This document shows positions 17,840 to 24,797 of a stretch of DNA of 32,531 nt, in pieces. Source of the stretch: Gemmatimonadota bacterium (GTDB lineage: Bacteria > Gemmatimonadota > Gemmatimonadetes > Longimicrobiales > Gaopeijiaceae). How positions within the stretch are numbered: the stretch's first letter is position 1; the number at the start of each line of letters is the position of its first letter. The notes beneath the pieces were generated by a model. The model did not search any database, had not been told where the DNA came from, and saw only the letters and a list, made by a program, of their open reading frames with translations. Location of the stretch: positions 1-32,531 of the forward strand of contig PXFI01000032.1 in the NCBI GenBank assembly GCA_003564295.1, written 5' to 3'. The translations under genes were made by a program, and so were the position numbers.

Positions 17840-18138
17840 CGTTCTATCTCCGTCCTGTCCACGAGTGACTGTCGGTCCCGTCCGTGCCCCCCTCCGTGGC
17901 GGGGCCGGCTGAAAACGGGTCCCTGGAAGATGTGTGCCGTCGGAAAGGTACGGGAGTTGCGGTAGCGTCGTGTAGGAGCCGGCCGGAAGCCCCCTGGAGG
18001 GGACCTCTGGGCCCCAGTCCCTCTCGGCCTGGGACAGACCGTCCCTCAGCCTGGGACAGAGCGTCCGGGGGTGAAGGCGCCCATGGCCTCTTCCGACGGC
18101 CTGGAGGATTTGGAATCCCCTTTCGGGAGGAAGAAACG
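17840..18138. other. Divergent intergenic region with a tandem repeat
   Basis: About 300 bases between an SDR gene (minus) and an uncharacterised gene (plus). The only clear structure is a contiguous pair of 22-base repeats at 18023-18066, listed separately. Both neighbouring frames are open through here but begin at better supported starts. Confidence 0.5.
18023..18066. repeat. Two tandem 22-bp repeats, each with an inner inverted repeat
   Basis: 18023-18044 and 18045-18066 are head-to-tail copies that differ at two positions. Each contains GGAC-N5-GTCC, an inverted repeat suited to a dimeric regulator, and 22 bp is close to two helical turns. Placement about 70 bases before the TTG start of the plus-strand gene suggests an operator. 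Confidence 0.5.
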
Positions 18139-19071
18139 TTGGCAGCCCAGGCGCATCCCACAGATCAGACACTGGAGCTGGTCCTGGACCGCTTGGGCCG
18201 TGTGCGGGAGCGGGGCATCTGGCCCCAGGGATCCAGGGACCTCTGGACGGATGCTTTGGGAGTCCTCTGCCTCCTTTCTCTGTTTCGTGATCAGGGCGAG
18301 GACCGCTACCTGGAGGAAGCCGAGTGGGTGGCCCAGGAAGTGGACAAAGTCCTTGGCCGGAGAAGGGGAATCCGAATCGCCGAGAGGCCCGAGGCCCGGG
18401 GTCAGACCTTTCGCTCACTGGCGCTCTGGATCTTCGCCCTCCATCGCCTGGGACAGCAACGTCCTGCGTTTCATAACCGAGCCCTCGCACTGGTGAGGGA
18501 GATCCACGCGCCCTTCGTGCGTCCCGGGGGCGGGATCCTCTCCCGCATGGAGGAAGACCTCTCCTGTCCCTATCCAGACTCGGGACCCGGCAAACTGGAG
18601 GTCTTCATGGGGCTGGCCGTCTACCACCAGCTTGGCGCCGACGCCCTCCGTCCCGAGATCGAGGAGCTGGAGGGTATGGTTGGGAAGACCGTCCAATCTC
18701 TGGCGCCGGATCACGGATTGGACCTGGGCCTCCTCCTCTGGATCACACACTTCTTTCCAGGAGAACCCTGGTCCATTCTCCTCCGGGAGCGGACCCTGGC
18801 GGCCCTCGACGGACGGTGGGTGGATCCCCCCGGATACTTCCGAAGGAACCTGCCGGAGCCCTGGAGCAGCCCCCTCCGCTCCAATCTGCTGGCTATTACC
18901 AACCTCAGTGCCTCCGTTGGCCTCCAGGCCCAGGGGGTGTGGGCAGACCGTGTGCGGCGCCTCCACGACTACTTCCTGAACCACTACCCGTGGGAGCCGG
19001 ACCCGGATGATGCTCTCCTTCCCATTCTCACCTGTACGTCCCTCCACCCGGGAGTTCTCCTGGCTGATTAG
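18139..19071 (+). CDS. Uncharacterised protein, helical-toroid-like
   Basis: The TTG at 18139 is preferred (310 residues), since GGAGG lies eight bases upstream; the open frame runs back to 17884 without recognisable sequence. I do not recognise an enzyme family with certainty. The protein has repeated helix pairs with aromatic and small residues (GIWPQGSRDLWTDALGVL, LALWIFALHRLGQQRPAF, LDLGLLLWITHFFPGEPW, NLSASVGLQAQG), reminiscent of alpha/alpha-toroid proteins such as glycosidase-like six-hairpin folds. There is no signal peptide. Acidic residues in SRMEEDLSCPYPD could be functional. The stop codon interlocks with the convergent DUF2784 gene (TTAG at 19068-19071). Confidence 0.72.
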   Translation: MAAQAHPTDQTLELVLDRLGRVRERGIWPQGSRDLWTDALGVLCLLSLFRDQGEDRYLEEAEWVAQEVDKVLGRRRGIRIAERPEARGQTFRSLALWIFALHRLGQQRPAFHNRALALVREIHAPFVRPGGGILSRMEEDLSCPYPDSGPGKLEVFMGLAVYHQLGADALRPEIEELEGMVGKTVQSLAPDHGLDLGLLLWITHFFPGEPWSILLRERTLAALDGRWVDPPGYFRRNLPEPWSSPLRSNLLAITNLSASVGLQAQGVWADRVRRLHDYFLNHYPWEPDPDDALLPILTCTSLHPGVLLAD

Positions 19072-19469
19072 CCGGCTGCCGGCGACCCGTCGCTGCGGCA
19101 CTGCTTTCTTGCCCGCCACCTCCGGAACAACCACCCATATACCCCCAGGTTCAGGAGTGCCACAAAGATACCCAGCCAGATCTGGTGGCTCCGGGTCAAC
19201 CCTGGGGGATAGAGCACCGGGACGAGGTAATGATCCACGAAACCTCCGGAATATCCGGCCTGCCCCCCAAGGCGTCGGAGATGCACCTCCATGGGGGTGA
19301 GAGGGCAGATCCAACCTGCCCACTGGATGAGGACCCCCCAGATGGCCGCCGGCACGTGCAGCAGGGCCACCCTGGGGCGGGACAGGGCCAGGAAGCCTCC
19401 CACCACCACGAAGACCACGAAGACCAGGTGCAGGAACGCCAGCAGGTCGGCCAGAAAACGATATCCCAT
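19068..19469 (-). CDS. DUF2784 membrane protein
   Basis: A 133-residue protein with about four membrane helices. The DUF2784 signature is clear: FLADLLAFLHLVFVVFVV, LHVPAAIWGVLIQWAGWICPLTPME, then AGYSGGFVDHYLVPVLYPPGLT. The function of the family is unknown. The ATG at 19469 has AAGGAG five bases upstream and gives the family's usual N-terminus; an upstream ATG at 19499 is less likely. It is divergent from the YdfG-like gene. Confidence 0.9.
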   Translation of the reverse strand: MGYRFLADLLAFLHLVFVVFVVVGGFLALSRPRVALLHVPAAIWGVLIQWAGWICPLTPMEVHLRRLGGQAGYSGGFVDHYLVPVLYPPGLTRSHQIWLGIFVALLNLGVYGWLFRRWRARKQCRSDGSPAAG

Positions 19470-19679
19470 GGAACTCCTTCCTACCCAGAATGACCTCACG
19501 GTTCCCCGGCCAAAGGCCAGGAGTTGGGGGTCTTGCCCGAAGCGCTAACACGTCTCTCCTCCAACCAGCTTGTGATTCCGGATGGGTTGTGGGACATTGT
19601 GGCGGTCAGCTCCTCGATCCCCCGGATGGCCCACTCTGGAACGGCGCCAACCGGAAAACCTCACCCACGCCATACGATC

Positions 19680-20462
19680 ATGAACCGCATCCAAGGAAGG
19701 ACCGTTCTCATCACAGGAGCCTCCTCCGGCATCGGGAGGGCCTCCGCAAAGGCCTTTGCCTCTTTCGGTGCCAACCTGATCCTCTGTGCCCGGCGCCAGG
19801 ACCGCCTCGCCGCGTTCAAGCATGAACTGGAAAGGGAGCACGGGCTCCCGGTCAGGATCAAGACCCTGGACGTCAGGGATCGCCAGGCTGTGGAGACGTT
19901 CGTCGCGGAGCTTGAGAAGGACGGCGCGATTCCCGATGTTCTCCTGAACAACGCCGGCAAGGCCCTGGGGCTCCATCTCCTCCATGAGGGTCTCGTGGAG
20001 GACTGGGAGGAGATGATCGACACAAACGTGAAGGGGCTCCTGTATGTCACGAGAGCCGTCCTTCCCCTCATGGTGGAGCGCAACACCGGCCATGTCGTGA
20101 ACATTGGCAGCATCGCCGGGCATCAGGTCTATCAGAAGGGAGCTGTCTACTGCGCTTCCAAGTTCGGGGTCCGGGCTCTTAACGAGGGAATGGCCCTGGA
20201 CCTCCTGGGTACAAACGTCAAGGTGACCAGTATCGACCCGGGCCTCGCGGAGACCGAGTTCTCCCAGGTCCGCTTCCACGGAGACACGGAACGGGCCCGA
20301 ACAGTCTACCAGGGGTACCAGCCTCTCCGGCCGGAGGACATCGCCGAAATAATCACCTTCGTGGTGAATACCCCCGATCATGTGAACATCTCCGATCTCG
20401 TGGTGCTTCCCACGGCCCAACGGAGCGCCCACATGGTCCACAAAGAGCTGCCCCAGGGGTGA
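19680..20462 (+). CDS. YdfG-like NADP-dependent 3-hydroxy acid dehydrogenase (SDR)
   Basis: A 260-residue classical SDR that closely resembles E. coli YdfG, which oxidises L-allo-threonine and 3-hydroxy acids. Shared features: TGASSGIG cofactor turn with CARRQDRL (NADP preference from the arginines), NNAGKALGL, VEDWEEMIDTNVKGLLYVTRAVLP, catalytic Ser in NIGSIAG, Tyr and Lys in VYCASKFGVR, and DPGLAETEFSQVRFHGD. The ATG at 19680 matches the family start; it lacks an obvious ribosome binding site, so translation may be leaderless or from an unseen start. It is followed at once by the MFS gene, suggesting an operon. Confidence 0.92.
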   Translation: MNRIQGRTVLITGASSGIGRASAKAFASFGANLILCARRQDRLAAFKHELEREHGLPVRIKTLDVRDRQAVETFVAELEKDGAIPDVLLNNAGKALGLHLLHEGLVEDWEEMIDTNVKGLLYVTRAVLPLMVERNTGHVVNIGSIAGHQVYQKGAVYCASKFGVRALNEGMALDLLGTNVKVTSIDPGLAETEFSQVRFHGDTERARTVYQGYQPLRPEDIAEIITFVVNTPDHVNISDLVVLPTAQRSAHMVHKELPQG

Positions 20463-20463
20463 G

Positions 20464-21732
20464 GTGACCGGGCTGGGGAGGGCCAGGGACGATCCGGGGG
20501 ACCAGCCATCCGAGAACACGGAAGACCGTATCTTGAAGAGCCCACGTCCTTCGCCCTACCTCATCGTCTTGTCACTCTGGCCGCTGGTCTTCTCCACCAG
20601 CAGCCAGACCATGATCATCTCTCCTCTCCTCCCCTTGATCGGCGCGGAGCTCACCATCGCCGATCCTCTCCTGGGCACCCTGGTGACCGCCTACTCCCTG
20701 ATGGTAGGTCTCTTCGCCATCATCTCCGGCCCCATCTCCGACAGAATCGGTCGCCGCCGCATCCTTCTTATCGGGACCGGGCTCATGACTGTGGCGCTGG
20801 CCGCCCACTTCCTGGTGACGGACTACCTCTCCCTTCTGGCCGTCCGCGTGTTCACCGGGGTCGGCGGGGGCATCCTGAGCGGGGCTGCCGTGTCGTATGT
20901 GGGGGACTACTTCCCCTACCACAGGAGGGGATGGGCCCTGGGATGGATCATGAGCGGCTCGGCCTTCGGCCAGATCCTGGGCATCCCCCTGGGCGTGGTC
21001 CTGGCCGGGCACCTGGGCTTCAGGGCACCCTTCTATCTCTTCGCACTGACTATGGCTTTCGCCTGCTCACTGATCTGGCTCTCCCTTCCCCAACCGGACA
21101 TGCACGCACGGAGAGACCGACTCACTCTGAGAGGCGCCGTGGGCGATTACCTGGCCTTGCTCCGACGCAAGGAGATCGCCGCCACGTCCGTGGCCTACTT
21201 CCTGATGTTCCTGGGCGTGTCCCTGTACGTGGTGTATCTTCCCGCCTGGCTCGAACGGACCATCGGCTTCTCCCCCAACCAGATCGCCAGCCTCTTCCTC
21301 CTGGGAGGCATAGCCAATGTCCTCTCGGGACCTCAGGCGGGGCGGATCTCGGACCGGATCGGGAGGAAGCTCATGGTCCTCCTCTCCTGTGTGGGACTCT
21401 TCTTCGTGATGCTGGGAACCACCCTCCTGGTGCGCAGCCCTTGGGTCGCATATACGTACTTTTTCTTCACCATGGTCCTGGTGGCCATACGAATCAGCCC
21501 CTTTTCTGCTCTACTCACGGCCCTTGTACCGGACCACAGACGGGGTTCACTCATGAGCCTGACGGTGGCGCAGGGGCAGGTGGGATTCGGCCTGGGAGGA
21601 GCCCTGGCCGGCCCCGTTTACGCGGCGTTCGGATATGCCGGCAACACCTTGATCGGAGCTATTTCCGTGCTGGGGATGGGTCTGATCGTATGGTTCATGG
21701 TACCAGAGCCCCCCAGGAGTCGCGTGACATGA
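20464..21732 (+). CDS. MFS transporter (DHA1-like)
   Basis: A 422-residue major facilitator with about twelve membrane helices. Motif A occurs in both halves (GPISDRIGRRRILLIG, and AGRISDRIGRKLMVLL in the second). Helix 5 has the motif-C-like GSAFGQILGIPLGVVLAG found in drug/H+ antiporters. The substrate cannot be told. The GTG at 20464 lies one base past the SDR stop with GGGGTGAG upstream; a TTG at 20533 would give a shorter N-terminal tail. The stop overlaps the start of the next gene (ATGA), so this transporter is coupled to the response-regulator fusion. Confidence 0.9.
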   Translation: MTGLGRARDDPGDQPSENTEDRILKSPRPSPYLIVLSLWPLVFSTSSQTMIISPLLPLIGAELTIADPLLGTLVTAYSLMVGLFAIISGPISDRIGRRRILLIGTGLMTVALAAHFLVTDYLSLLAVRVFTGVGGGILSGAAVSYVGDYFPYHRRGWALGWIMSGSAFGQILGIPLGVVLAGHLGFRAPFYLFALTMAFACSLIWLSLPQPDMHARRDRLTLRGAVGDYLALLRRKEIAATSVAYFLMFLGVSLYVVYLPAWLERTIGFSPNQIASLFLLGGIANVLSGPQAGRISDRIGRKLMVLLSCVGLFFVMLGTTLLVRSPWVAYTYFFFTMVLVAIRISPFSALLTALVPDHRRGSLMSLTVAQGQVGFGLGGALAGPVYAAFGYAGNTLIGAISVLGMGLIVWFMVPEPPRSRVT

Positions 21733-22733
21733 CTGACAGCGAGCGCAAAAGGGCCCAGGTTCTCCTTGTGGAGGACAACCTCTCTGACGCCACCCACATC
21801 AGGACCGTGCTGGAGCGGGAGGGAGACATCCGCGTCACCCTGGCCCAGGACGGGATTCGCGGATGCCAGCTGGTGGAGACCCAACGCTGGGATCTTGTGG
21901 TGGCCGATTTCAACCTCCCCGGCAGGGACGGGGTCGAGGTCATCCAGGTGAGCAAGGCCCACCAGCCTGATACCCCCATCCTGGCCATGTCGGCCTACTC
22001 TGGGCCTGCCTTCCGCGATGGAGCCTACCGGGGGGGGGCCAACGAGGTGCTCGGCAAGCCCGTCGACCCGGAAGAGCTGGTGGACACGGTGCGGGACCTT
22101 CTCCGACTGAGAACCCTCGTCAGCGGCGGGCGGCAACGGGTACTGGCCGTGGGCATCCTGCCCGGTGACGTGGAAGCGGGGTGCGGGGGCAGCCTGCTGA
22201 AGCATGCCGAGGAAGGGAATTCCATTCGGATCGCGATCCTCTCCACCGGGGCTCAGGGCCCCGAGGGGGAGGAGGTGCGAGAAGCGGCCCGGCGGGCCGC
22301 CGACGATCTGGGAGCCGAGCTCCTCTTGCCTCCTGAAGACACCCAGGAGCTCCTGGACCTGGAGACCATGGTCATCCGCCTCCAGGACGCTGCTCACAAC
22401 CTGACCCCCCACATAACCTACGCCCCATCCCCCAACGATGTCCGGGAGAGTAGGCGAAACACCTTCAAGGCCGCTGAGCTATCCGTCGTCGGCACACAGG
22501 GCCTCCTGTGCTATCAGGCCGCAACCACCACCCTGGACTTCCGCCCGACCCGTTTCGAGGACATCTCGGACTCACTGGACCGGAAGATGGCCGCACTCTC
22601 CCGTTACCAGGCCCAGATCCGGGGGCGCCCCCACCTGGACCCGGGACTGGCTGCAGCCACCGCCCGTTATTGGGGCCGTTTCCTGGGGTATTCGGAGGTG
22701 GAGCCCTTCGAGGTGGCCCGTCAGATCCGCTGA
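21729..22733 (+). CDS. Response regulator receiver fused to a degenerate PIG-L/LmbE domain
   Basis: A 334-residue two-domain protein. Residues about 10-125 are a complete receiver domain: acidic pair Glu15-Asp16, phospho-acceptor Asp60 (VVADFNLPG), Ser88 and Lys110 (GKPVD). Residues about 137-330 are a PIG-L/LmbE deacetylase fold. Normal members have AHPDDVE and HxDHR to bind zinc; here these read ILPGDVE (144-149) and VRESRRN (238-244), so the first His, the catalytic Asp and the last His are all missing, while CGGSLL, YAPSPND and the TTTLDFRPTRFEDIS tail are kept. Inference: a phosphorylation-controlled binding or scaffold protein rather than a hydrolase. It overlaps the MFS gene by 4 bases. 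No histidine kinase is nearby. Confidence 0.87.
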   Translation: MTDSERKRAQVLLVEDNLSDATHIRTVLEREGDIRVTLAQDGIRGCQLVETQRWDLVVADFNLPGRDGVEVIQVSKAHQPDTPILAMSAYSGPAFRDGAYRGGANEVLGKPVDPEELVDTVRDLLRLRTLVSGGRQRVLAVGILPGDVEAGCGGSLLKHAEEGNSIRIAILSTGAQGPEGEEVREAARRAADDLGAELLLPPEDTQELLDLETMVIRLQDAAHNLTPHITYAPSPNDVRESRRNTFKAAELSVVGTQGLLCYQAATTTLDFRPTRFEDISDSLDRKMAALSRYQAQIRGRPHLDPGLAAATARYWGRFLGYSEVEPFEVARQIR

Positions 22734-22763
22734 CGAGCCTTCTCTCAAACACCTCGCATCCGT

Positions 22764-22769
22764 TAGAAT
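22764..22769 (+). promoter_or_regulatory. Possible -10 box upstream of accA
   Basis: TAGAAT at 22764-22769 is a good -10 element in this GC-rich setting. No clear -35 is seen. Transcription would start near 22776, which places the GTG at 22776 at the transcript end and favours the TTG at 22815 as start of accA. Confidence 0.35.
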
Positions 22770-22814
22770 ACCTCGGTGGTACCCCCGACCCGGGAACTCA
22801 TTCAGGAGCACGGT

Positions 22815-23780
22815 TTGGCTACTCCATTACATCTGGAGTTCGAGCGCGACATCGTCGAGCTCCAGAAACAGATAGACGCTCTCCTCCGCTCGGCGGAGGA
22901 GAAGGGGATCGACGTTTCCAGCGAAGTCCGTGTCCTGGGGGCCAAGCTGGAAGTCCTCAAGGTGGAGATCTTCCAGAACCTGACGCCCTTGGAGCAGGTG
23001 CATGTGGCCAGGCATCCCCGGCGTCCTCACACCCTGGACTACGTCTCGCGCCTCTTCACCGACTGGGTGGAGCTCTCCGGCGACCGGACCTTCCGGGACG
23101 ACGGGGCCGTGGTGGGCGGATGGGCCCGCCTCAACGGTGACTCCATCATGGTCGTGGGCCACCAGAAGGGGAGGGACATGAAGGCGAACCTCAAGCGGAA
23201 TTTCGGCTCACCCCATCCCGAGGGGTATCGAAAATCTCTTCGCCTCATGTATCTGGCCGAGAAGTTCCGCAGGCCCGTGGTCACCTTCATCGACACCCCC
23301 GGCGCCTACCCCGGGGTGGGGGCCGAAGAGAGGGGACAGGCCGAAGCCATCGCCCGGAACATCAGGGAGATGGCCCGCCTCCGGATACCCGTGGTCAGCG
23401 TGGTCATCGGGGAGGGAGGCTCGGGCGGCGCCCTGGCCATTGGCGTCGGTAACCGAATCCTCATGCTGGAGCACGCCATTTACTCGGTCATCTCACCCGA
23501 GGGCTGCGCAGCCATCCTCTGGCGAACCGCCGCCGAGCGGGAGAAGGCGGCCCGGGCCCTGAAGCTCACCTCATCAGAGCTCTTCAAGAGGGGGATCGCC
23601 GACGAGATCATCCTCGAGCCCCCCGGCGGCGCCCACGCCGATTGGGACGAAACAGGCCAGCGGGTCAAGGAGGCCCTGATGCGCCACCTGGACGAGCTGA
23701 AGACCATGGAGCCAGAGGCCCTCGTACGGGACCGGCAGGCCAAGTTCGAGGCCATTGGCGAGTGGGCCGAAGAGGACTAG
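22815..23780 (+). CDS. accA: Acetyl-CoA carboxylase carboxyltransferase subunit alpha
   Basis: AccA joins AccD to move carboxyl from carboxybiotin to acetyl-CoA, making malonyl-CoA for fatty acid synthesis. Typical sequences: LEFERDIVELQKQID at the N-terminus, HPRRPHTLDYV, GHQKGRDMKANLKRNFG, FIDTPGAYPGVGAEERGQ, GEGGSGGALAIGVGNR and YSVISPEGCAAILW. With the TTG at 22815 (AGGAG six bases upstream) the protein is 321 residues, near the E. coli length of 319; the frame also allows a GTG at 22776, 13 codons earlier, without a good ribosome binding site. accD is not in the window. The ricT-like gene follows after 9 bases. Confidence 0.95.
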   Translation: MATPLHLEFERDIVELQKQIDALLRSAEEKGIDVSSEVRVLGAKLEVLKVEIFQNLTPLEQVHVARHPRRPHTLDYVSRLFTDWVELSGDRTFRDDGAVVGGWARLNGDSIMVVGHQKGRDMKANLKRNFGSPHPEGYRKSLRLMYLAEKFRRPVVTFIDTPGAYPGVGAEERGQAEAIARNIREMARLRIPVVSVVIGEGGSGGALAIGVGNRILMLEHAIYSVISPEGCAAILWRTAAEREKAARALKLTSSELFKRGIADEIILEPPGGAHADWDETGQRVKEALMRHLDELKTMEPEALVRDRQAKFEAIGEWAEED

Positions 23781-23789
23781 CTCTCCTCC

Positions 23790-24797
23790 ATGACTGGGTT
23801 CGCGGAGGTCCGCTTCAAGGGGACTCGACGGGAGTACTTCACCTTTCGAGGAGTCGATGTCTTCCCTGGAGCCCACGTCTTGGTGGAAGCGAGCCGGGGT
23901 GAAGACCTGGGGGAGGTGACCGCCCTGGGGACCATCGCCGAGCGAAAGTGCTCGGCCGGGGTCTCTGGAGGTGCCGTCCCCACCCCAGAAAGGCGAGTCC
24001 TACGGCTGGCCGGACCCGAGGAGGTCCAGCGGCTTGAGGAGCTGAGGGCCGATGAGACCCGGGTGCGAAGAGAAACCGCGGCTCTGGTGGCTCGCCACAG
24101 CCTCAAGATGAAGATCACCGAAACCGAGTGGCAGTTCGATCGCAAGAAGCTCTTCATCTACTTCACAGCCGAACGCCGCGTGGATTTCCGGGAGCTGGTC
24201 CGGGACCTGGCTCGGTCGTTCCGCACCCGAATCGAGCTGAAGCAGATCGGCATCCGGGATGAAGCAGCTCTCCTGGGGGGTGTTGGACGTTGCGGGCGGG
24301 AGCTCTGCTGCTCCACCTGGCTTTCTGAGCTCAAGCCGGTGAGCCTCCAGCTCGCCAAGCACCAGCGCCTCTCCCTCAATCCGGCTCAGATCTCCGGGTG
24401 CTGTGGGCGACTCATGTGCTGCCTCGTCTACGAGCACCAGACCTACGTTGAGGCCAGAAGACGGTTCCCCAGGGAGGGAAGGTCCATTAGAACCGCCATG
24501 GGTCTCGAGAAGGTGCTATCGGTGGACATCTGGAGGGGGAGCGTGGTCCTGAAGGACGAAGAGGGAAACCGGAGGTCCGTCACCCTGGCCCAACTCCGGA
24601 AGGAGGTGGCCCGTGCGGGAGATTCCGGGTCCACCTCCGGAGATCCTCACTCCACCTCCGGAGATCCTCACTCCACCTCCGGAGATCCTCACTCCACCCC
24701 CGGAATCCCCGAGAACTCTCGGGAAGATCCTCGGTCCCCCGGAAACGGGGGCAAGAACGACTCGTCGGTAAGGCGGAGGCGCCGTGACTCGGACTGA
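23790..24797 (+). CDS. ricT: PSP1/RicT-like protein with repetitive C-terminal tail
   Basis: A 335-residue PSP1-domain protein. Residues 1 to about 270 match the RicT (YaaT) family: ARGEDLGEVTALG, LKMKITETEWQFDRKKLFIYFTAE, VDFRELVRDLARSFRTRIELKQIG, and the conserved cysteines of GRCGRELCCSTWL and GCCGRLMCCLVYE. In Bacillus, RicT forms an iron-sulfur complex with RicA and RicF that helps RNase Y process mRNA; a Ric complex is not shown here, so the symbol is by family. The tail is unusual: three exact copies of a 21-base repeat (STSGDPH) and a polar, arginine-rich end, probably disordered. Placement before metG is common for this family. It overlaps metG by 14 bases. Confidence 0.88.
   Translation: MTGFAEVRFKGTRREYFTFRGVDVFPGAHVLVEASRGEDLGEVTALGTIAERKCSAGVSGGAVPTPERRVLRLAGPEEVQRLEELRADETRVRRETAALVARHSLKMKITETEWQFDRKKLFIYFTAERRVDFRELVRDLARSFRTRIELKQIGIRDEAALLGGVGRCGRELCCSTWLSELKPVSLQLAKHQRLSLNPAQISGCCGRLMCCLVYEHQTYVEARRRFPREGRSIRTAMGLEKVLSVDIWRGSVVLKDEEGNRRSVTLAQLRKEVARAGDSGSTSGDPHSTSGDPHSTSGDPHSTPGIPENSREDPRSPGNGGKNDSSVRRRRRDSD
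24630..24713 (+). repeat. 21-bp tandem repeat within the RicT-like gene
   Basis: Three perfect in-frame 21-base units lie at 24630-24650, 24651-24671 and 24672-24692, with a diverged fourth beginning at 24693. They encode STSGDPH repeats. Identity at the DNA level, including synonymous sites, points to recent slippage expansion, so copy number may vary between strains. Confidence 0.9.

Noticed and set aside
17840-18490. Upstream extension of the minus-strand SDR frame
   Set aside because: No recognisable domain, overlaps the divergent gene, and a GTG with a good ribosome binding site begins the Rossmann fold exactly.
20931-21728. Upstream extension of the receiver/PIG-L frame
   Set aside because: It overlaps the MFS gene in another frame and has GC-rich shadow composition; the receiver domain begins right after the ATG at 21729.
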